Shown piece after piece: positions 51,872 through 56,118 of a stretch of 56,118 bases of DNA (positions within the stretch are counted from its first letter, which is position 1; each line of letters starts with the position of its first letter). A program made the translations under genes and the position numbers. The stretch spans positions 66,977 to 123,094 of the forward strand of contig JAOABU010000116.1 of the NCBI GenBank assembly GCA_026418195.1. Reading direction: 5' to 3'. This DNA comes from Spirochaetota bacterium (lineage in GTDB: Bacteria; Spirochaetota; Spirochaetia; DTKZ01). The notes beneath the pieces were generated by a model, which worked only from the letters and a program-made list of their open reading frames with translations, was not told the DNA's origin and ran no database searches.

Positions 51872-51898
51872 ATTATATTAAGTATTATGTATTGTCAA
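51872..51898 (-). promoter_or_regulatory. Promoter of the group-2 sigma factor
   Basis: Minus strand consensus TTGACA (51898-51893) and TATAAT (51877-51872), with a short 15-base spacer. The start codon is about 20 bases beyond the -10. Confidence 0.5.
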
Positions 51899-51950
51899 TA
51901 TCGGTATTTCCTCCGTGGAACTGTATAGATGTTTGTACTATCCCTTCCAT

Positions 51951-51977
51951 TAAGGATTTTTTCTAGACTCCGATACT
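51951..51977 (+). promoter_or_regulatory. Sigma-28 (FliA)-like promoter of the flgF-flgG operon
   Basis: TAAG (51951-51954; consensus TAAA), 15 bases, CCGATACT (51970-51977; consensus CCGATAA or CCGATAT). The flgF Shine-Dalgarno follows at about 51990. This fits flagellar class regulation. Confidence 0.5.
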
Positions 51978-52000
51978 AGGAATGATTTGAAGGAGTCGAA

Positions 52001-52849
52001 ATGATACGAGGTCTTTACATTGGAGCGAGCGGAATGGTGGCAGAGTGGAACCGTATGGACGCGGTTTCCAACAACCTCGCCAATACAGATCTTACAGGAT
52101 ACAAACGGGATACCGTGGTGTTTAAAGCGTTCCCCGAACTGCTGATGCGCAGAATGGACGATGATGGAGTAAAACGAATCCCTATGGGATCCATCGATAT
52201 CGCTCCAATTGTGGGTAAATTGGGTACTGGGGTAGAGACCAACGAGGTCTATACGGAGTTTACCCAGGGGGCTTTCAAAGAAACGGGGAGCGATTTTGAT
52301 TTTGCCCTGGAGGGGGAGGGTTTTTTTACCGTTCTTACACCCGATGGAGAACGATACACTCGAAACGGTTCCTTTGTTCTGGGTCCTGAGAGTCTTTTAG
52401 TTACCAAGGATGGGTATCCTGTACTGGGAGAGAAGGGCCCTATCAAAGTGAAAGAGAATAACTTCGTGGTGGATCAACAGGGGAATGTGTTCGTGAACCG
52501 AAGATTCGTTCCCAACGATCATCGATTAGTATCCCGTTCCGAAAATGAATGGGATCAAACAGAGAAATTAGATACCTTAAAGATTGTACGTTTCCAGCGT
52601 CCAAGATACCTGCGAAAGCAGGGATCTTCCATGTGGAAAGACACAGAGGAATCCGGAAGCGCCCTTGTAATTGAACGGGATAGAAGGCCTAAGGTTCATC
52701 AGGGATTCCTTGAAGCTTCGAATGTGAATCCCGTGACCGAGATGGTACGGATGATCGAAGTAAATCGGGCGTACGAGGCGAATCAGAAATCCATTCAAAC
52801 GCACGACACTTTATTAGGACGATTGGTGAATGAAGTGTTACGTGCCTAG
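52001..52849 (+). CDS. flgF: Flagellar basal-body rod protein FlgF (FlgG-1 type)
   Basis: 282 residues. The N-terminal rod signature MIRGLYIGASGMVAEWNRMDAVSNNLANTDLTGYKRD and the C-terminal EASNVNPVTEMVRMIEVNRAYEANQKSIQTHD are the paired helices of axial proteins. The middle (FALEGEGFFTVLTPDGERYTRNGSF) is typical of FlgF/FlgG. Shine-Dalgarno GAAGGAG. First gene of the rod operon; flgG follows after 31 bases. Part of the proximal/distal rod of the periplasmic flagellum. Confidence 0.93.
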   Translation: MIRGLYIGASGMVAEWNRMDAVSNNLANTDLTGYKRDTVVFKAFPELLMRRMDDDGVKRIPMGSIDIAPIVGKLGTGVETNEVYTEFTQGAFKETGSDFDFALEGEGFFTVLTPDGERYTRNGSFVLGPESLLVTKDGYPVLGEKGPIKVKENNFVVDQQGNVFVNRRFVPNDHRLVSRSENEWDQTEKLDTLKIVRFQRPRYLRKQGSSMWKDTEESGSALVIERDRRPKVHQGFLEASNVNPVTEMVRMIEVNRAYEANQKSIQTHDTLLGRLVNEVLRA

Positions 52850-52880
52850 TAAGGTTCCTTAGGAAAAGGAGATAGAGAGT

Positions 52881-53675
52881 ATGGTAAGATCCTTATGGAC
52901 CGCTGCATCCGGGATGAACGGACAACAGTTTAATATAGACACGATTGCCAATAACCTTTCCAACGTGAATACCACAGGATTTAAGAAAAATCGAGCAGAT
53001 TTCGAAGACCTCCTGTATCAAACCCGTAGAGTAGCGGGAACACCGGCTACAGAGGTAACCCTTGTTCCTACGGGAGTACAGGTAGGGCATGGGGTAAAAG
53101 TAGCAGCGACTCAAAAAGTGTTCACCCAGGGTTCATTGCAGAATACTGGGAACGTAACGGATCTTGCGATAGAAGGTGAAGGTTTTTTTCGTGTCCTTCT
53201 CTACGATGGTACGTATGGATACACCAGAGATGGAGCGTTTAAGATCGATTCCAACGGACAATTCGTAACCTCTAATGGATACCGCTTGATGCCAGAAATT
53301 ATCCTGCCGGAAGGATTCATCCGGGAAACCCTTTCGATTTCGCAGGATGGAAGGGTAACGGTAAAGGTTCCGGGGAATGACGATCCTATCACGGTTGGTC
53401 AGTTAGAACTCTATAGATTCATCAATCCTACTGGACTACAGGCTATCGGTGAAAACCTGTACAAGGTTTCCGCTGCTTCGGGAGATCCCATTCAAGGGCG
53501 ACCTGGATTCGACGGAATGGGAAAGACGATCCATCGGTTCCTGGAAATGTCGAACGTTTCTATTGTACAGGAAATGGTGAATATGATCGTCGCACAGAGA
53601 GCATATGAGTTCAATTCCAAGGCTATACAGACCTCGGATACGATGTTAGGTATTGCAGCAAACTTGAAACGATGA
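52881..53675 (+). CDS. flgG: Flagellar distal rod protein FlgG
   Basis: 264 residues, typical length. MVRSLWTAASGMNGQQFNIDTIANNLSNVNTTGFKKNRADFEDLLYQ at the N-terminus and LEMSNVSIVQEMVNMIVAQRAYEFNSKAIQTSDTMLG at the C-terminus are diagnostic. AAGGAG before the ATG. Paralogue of the preceding FlgF. Confidence 0.97.
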   Translation: MVRSLWTAASGMNGQQFNIDTIANNLSNVNTTGFKKNRADFEDLLYQTRRVAGTPATEVTLVPTGVQVGHGVKVAATQKVFTQGSLQNTGNVTDLAIEGEGFFRVLLYDGTYGYTRDGAFKIDSNGQFVTSNGYRLMPEIILPEGFIRETLSISQDGRVTVKVPGNDDPITVGQLELYRFINPTGLQAIGENLYKVSAASGDPIQGRPGFDGMGKTIHRFLEMSNVSIVQEMVNMIVAQRAYEFNSKAIQTSDTMLGIAANLKR

Positions 53676-53689
53676 TGGAATCATAACAG

Positions 53690-54037
53690 ATGAGTACAAT
53701 TGATCTTAACCTAGATACATCGAGGGGGACTTTTGCCCAAAGATCCTCAGAATTAGAAAATCTGAATCGGCTTCAACAGCAAACCCAGACAACGAGGGAT
53801 TCTAAAAAATTGAAGGAAGCTTGTCAGGATTTTGAAGCAATCTTCATTAAGCAGATGCTAGATGGGATGAGAAAAACCGTGCCGAGAACCGAACTATTGG
53901 AACGAACATTGGGAGAAGAAATTTTCGAGGATATGTTGTATACTGAATATGCAAAAGTGATGTCTCGGAGGGGATCCTTAGGAATAGCGGATCTACTGTT
54001 CAAACAACTTTCTACCCCTACAATTCAGAATAAATAG
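53690..54037 (+). CDS. FlgJ-type rod-binding protein (no muramidase domain)
   Basis: 115 residues. The rod-binding domain is LKEACQDFEAIFIKQMLDGMRKTVP..LGEEIFEDMLYTEYAKVMSRRGSLGIADLLFKQL, equivalent to the N-terminal half of enteric FlgJ. The peptidoglycan hydrolase half is absent, as is common outside the gammaproteobacteria. It lies 14 bases after flgG and presumably helps rod assembly. The ribosome binding site is weak (GGAA). Confidence 0.9.
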   Translation: MSTIDLNLDTSRGTFAQRSSELENLNRLQQQTQTTRDSKKLKEACQDFEAIFIKQMLDGMRKTVPRTELLERTLGEEIFEDMLYTEYAKVMSRRGSLGIADLLFKQLSTPTIQNK

Positions 54038-54149
54038 GTGTATAGAAAAGAATACAGCATGTCTTTCTTTATTTCTTACTGAATATATTTTAATTAAATA
54101 ACTACTTCCTAAAAAAAGAATTATATTCATTTAAGAGAACAAAAAATGG

Positions 54150-54167
54150 TTGGTATGTTTATTGCAT
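54150..54167 (+). promoter_or_regulatory. Sigma-54-type (-24/-12) promoter of the second sigma factor
   Basis: TTGGTATGTTTATTGCAT: GG (54152-54153) and GC (54164-54165) are ten bases apart, with TGG and TTGCA matching the consensus. The predicted start is about 54177, five bases before the ATG at 54182. It shares TTATTGCATAAWTAT and the following TTGCTA with the gltB promoter. Confidence 0.65.
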
Positions 54168-54181
54168 AAATATCTATTGCT

Positions 54182-55033
54182 ATGAAGAAGATAGATAAAG
54201 AATTAGTACCTCTCTCACAAGAAGATATTCTTAGATCTTACTTTGCCCGAATCAAAGATTTCCCCGTTTTAACTTTCGAGGAAGAGCAGGATCTTTCTCG
54301 TAGAATTAGCAAGGGAGATCAGGTGGCATGCCAGAAACTCATTGAGTCCAACTTGAAGTTGGTGGTTAAGATTGCCAAGTCCTACATGTGTCCCGATGTA
54401 CCGCTGATGGATCTTATTCAGGAAGGGAATATAGGGCTGTTGAAAGCTGTTAAGAAGTTCGATTACCGGAAAAATGTCCGGTTCAGTACCTACGCTTCCT
54501 GGTGGATCAAACAATCCATCACTCGTGCCCTTTCCAATAAACGAAGATCTATACGGTTGCCCCATCGCAAGGAAGATGCCCTCCGCAAAATCCAAAAAAC
54601 TTATTTAGACTTGAGTCAAGACTTTATGCGGGAACCATCAATAGAAGAGATTGCTGGACGCATTCGAATGAAGAGCCATGAGGTTCAGGATATTTTGAAC
54701 TTATCGGGCACGGTCGTCTCCCTAGATAGCGAAATGCATGAGGATAGTTGTAATCTCCATGACCTATTGGAAGACTATACCTACAGCCCAGAATCTGTAT
54801 TCATGAAGAAAATTATGCGGGAAGATACGGTTCGAAGTCTAAAAAGACTATTCGAGAAGGAGCGGAAAGTTCTCATGTATCGTTTCGCATTCCTAGGGGG
54901 TAAACGGTATACTCTCAAGAAGATCAGCTCTAAATTATCTATCTCCCCTGAAACGGTTCGTCAGATAGAAATTCGAGCTCTCCGAAAACTGAAGGAGCAG
55001 GCTCCCGAACTACTCGATTATGTGTATAATTGA
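54182..55033 (+). CDS. RNA polymerase sigma-70 family factor (alternative, RpoS/RpoH-like)
   Basis: 283 residues. Region 1.2/2 (FARIKDFPVLTFEEEQDLSRRI, LVVKIAKSYMCPDVPLMDLIQEGNIGLLKAVKKFDYRKNVRFSTYASWWIKQSI), region 3 (QKTYLDLSQDFMREPSIEEIAGRI) and a region 4 helix-turn-helix (YTLKKISSKLSISPETVRQIEIRALRKL). Region 4 is more divergent than in the sigma factor at 50841, so promoter choice probably differs. The ATG has no Shine-Dalgarno and is predicted to lie five bases from a sigma-54-type transcription start. There is no other good start before region 2. tsaD follows 3 bases later. Confidence 0.88.
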   Translation: MKKIDKELVPLSQEDILRSYFARIKDFPVLTFEEEQDLSRRISKGDQVACQKLIESNLKLVVKIAKSYMCPDVPLMDLIQEGNIGLLKAVKKFDYRKNVRFSTYASWWIKQSITRALSNKRRSIRLPHRKEDALRKIQKTYLDLSQDFMREPSIEEIAGRIRMKSHEVQDILNLSGTVVSLDSEMHEDSCNLHDLLEDYTYSPESVFMKKIMREDTVRSLKRLFEKERKVLMYRFAFLGGKRYTLKKISSKLSISPETVRQIEIRALRKLKEQAPELLDYVYN

Positions 55034-55036
55034 TTC

Positions 55037-56050
55037 ATGATTGTTCTTGGTATCGAAACCTCTTGTGATGAGTGCGCGATGGCCATCCTGCAGGATGGGA
55101 AAAAGGTTTTAAGTAGTGTAGTTGCTTCTCAAGTACATGTTCATAGCCCCTACTATGGGGTAGTACCCGAGTTAGCTTCCCGAACTCATCTGCAATGGAT
55201 TCTTCCTGTTTATAGAGAAGTATTGCAGAAAGCGGGGATATCACCTGCGGACCTTACGGGTATTGCGGCTACCAATCGGCCGGGGCTTCTAGGGGCCTTA
55301 CTAGTAGGATTCACCTTTGGGAAAGCATTATCGTACGCGCTTGATATACCACTCGTAGCGGTTGATCATGTTCGGGCTCACCTCTATGCCCCCCATATAG
55401 AGAGGGACATCCTGTATCCTTACATAGGTTTACTCGTTTCTGGCGGTCATACACTATTAGCTATTGTCCGGGATTTCGATCAGCTGGAAGTCATCGGAAG
55501 TACGATTGATGACGCGTGCGGAGAGGCATTCGATAAGGTAGCGAAATTTTATCAATTAGGATTCCCAGGTGGAGTAGCTATTGACAAGTTATCCCATGAA
55601 GGAGATCCAGAAGCATTCAAGTTTCCGGATCCATCCCTACACAAGGGCCACCATCGGTACGATATTTCGTATTCCGGTCTTAAAACGGCGGTGATCAATC
55701 AGCTGGAACAGTTTCGTAATCCTGGGCACGAACCTACTTTGGCGAATATTGCAGCCTCCTTTCAAAAGGCTGCCATCGATTTCTTGTTGAAACGTCTTTT
55801 TGCCGCTGTGGAAGACTTTTCCCTCCATAGGATTGTAGTAGGGGGTGGAGTAGCGGCCAACTCTTACCTTCGTAAAACCTTGTCTGCTCGAACAGATCTG
55901 GAGGTGATTTTTCCTTCTATGGAGCTTTGCACGGATAATGCAATCATGGTGGCAGGGTTAGGGAGCGAACTATTACACCGGGGAATTAGAACCCCCCTCT
56001 CTGAAACTGCGTTTGCCCGAGTTCCAGAGTTCAAAAGAGTGTACAAATAA
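55037..56050 (+). CDS. tsaD: tRNA N6-adenosine threonylcarbamoyltransferase
   Basis: Catalytic subunit for t6A37 in tRNAs reading ANN codons. 337 residues, normal length. MIVLGIETSCDECAMAIL, GVVPELASRTHL, the metal-binding pair in VDHVRAHLYAPH, LLVSGGHTLL and VVGGGVAANSYLR are family motifs. It starts 3 bases after the sigma gene, so it may be cotranscribed. After it, 56051-56118 holds nothing I can identify. Confidence 0.96.
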   Translation: MIVLGIETSCDECAMAILQDGKKVLSSVVASQVHVHSPYYGVVPELASRTHLQWILPVYREVLQKAGISPADLTGIAATNRPGLLGALLVGFTFGKALSYALDIPLVAVDHVRAHLYAPHIERDILYPYIGLLVSGGHTLLAIVRDFDQLEVIGSTIDDACGEAFDKVAKFYQLGFPGGVAIDKLSHEGDPEAFKFPDPSLHKGHHRYDISYSGLKTAVINQLEQFRNPGHEPTLANIAASFQKAAIDFLLKRLFAAVEDFSLHRIVVGGGVAANSYLRKTLSARTDLEVIFPSMELCTDNAIMVAGLGSELLHRGIRTPLSETAFARVPEFKRVYK

Positions 56051-56118
56051 TAGTAAGCTTCTCCGAAACTTGCCGATGGCTAGGAGCTAGGTAGAATAGG
56101 AGATGGCTACCTATAAAA

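Noticed and set aside
55012-55037. Leaderless promoter for tsaD (TATAAT six bases before the ATG)
   Set aside because: The -10 is good but no -35 is present at 16-18 bases, and cotranscription with the sigma gene three bases upstream is simpler.
1-56118. Prophage, insertion sequence, CRISPR or defence island
   Set aside because: No transposase, integrase, direct-repeat array or toxin-antitoxin pair seen; gene order and composition look like continuous core chromosome.

Overview
The window is about 56 kb of a spirochaete chromosome, moderate in GC and densely packed, with no coding gap over 300 bases. The closest fit is a free-living member of the Spirochaetales/Treponema side rather than Borrelia. 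Evidence is the gene content and order: rplU-prp-rpmA-obg-nadD-yqeK-LCP-rsfS, ispE-spoVG-rplY-pth-tilS-ftsH, an M23 peptidase beside a bactofilin, a PUR-domain protein of the Borrelia BpuR type, a DUF115/MptE-like protein, flagellar rod genes and spirochaete-type lipoproteins. Complete gltBD, carAB, leuA, cimA, nadB and nadC genes point to biosynthetic independence unlike host-restricted spirochaetes. I found no insertion sequence, prophage, CRISPR array or obvious defence island; nearly everything is core genome.

Layout. 1-2112 (minus): tatD-dus-purF (purF runs off the left edge). 2277-5234 (plus): M23 peptidase, bactofilin, YaaR-like and PSP1/YaaT-like genes, then tRNA-Gln and tRNA-Glu with a terminator. 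5514-9894: carAB. 9881-12993 (minus): leuA-cimA, preceded by a clear transcription attenuator with a Leu/Ile-rich leader peptide (13019-13206). 13233-17478: an unrecognised spirochaete-like protein, pgeF, argS. 17708-23702: gltB-gltD behind a sigma-54-type promoter. 23762-28352: ribosomal/GTPase/NAD operon. 28325-29103 (minus): an extremely acidic small protein and a CheX-like protein. 29232-31657: nadC-nadB. 31703-39285: ispE, spoVG, tRNA-Gln, rplY, pth, tilS, ftsH, a TPR/EF-hand-like exported protein. 39282-44883: HtrA-like lipoprotein, hybrid histidine kinase, lepA. 44864-48036 (minus): DUF115 protein and PpiD/SurA-like foldase. 48130-49118: rnhB, PUR protein (minus), tRNA-Gly, tRNA-Val. 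49163-51851: Na/Pi cotransporter and a group-2 sigma factor (minus). 52001-56050: flgF-flgG-flgJ-like rod operon, a second sigma factor with a sigma-54-type promoter, tsaD.

The most interesting signals are regulatory. (1) A complete leucine/isoleucine attenuator sits ahead of leuA-cimA. (2) Two near-identical sigma-54 (-24/-12) promoters precede gltB and a sigma-70-family gene, which would make a nitrogen/RpoN regulon and a possible RpoN-to-alternative-sigma cascade outside Borrelia. (3) At least six genes have canonical -35/-10 promoters placed so that transcription should start at or within a few bases of the ATG, with no Shine-Dalgarno, suggesting common leaderless or near-leaderless mRNAs. 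(4) A ribosomal-processing protease (Prp) with its catalytic pair intact sits beside an L27 that has no N-terminal extension to cleave. All promoter and RNA-structure statements are readings of the sequence, not measured.
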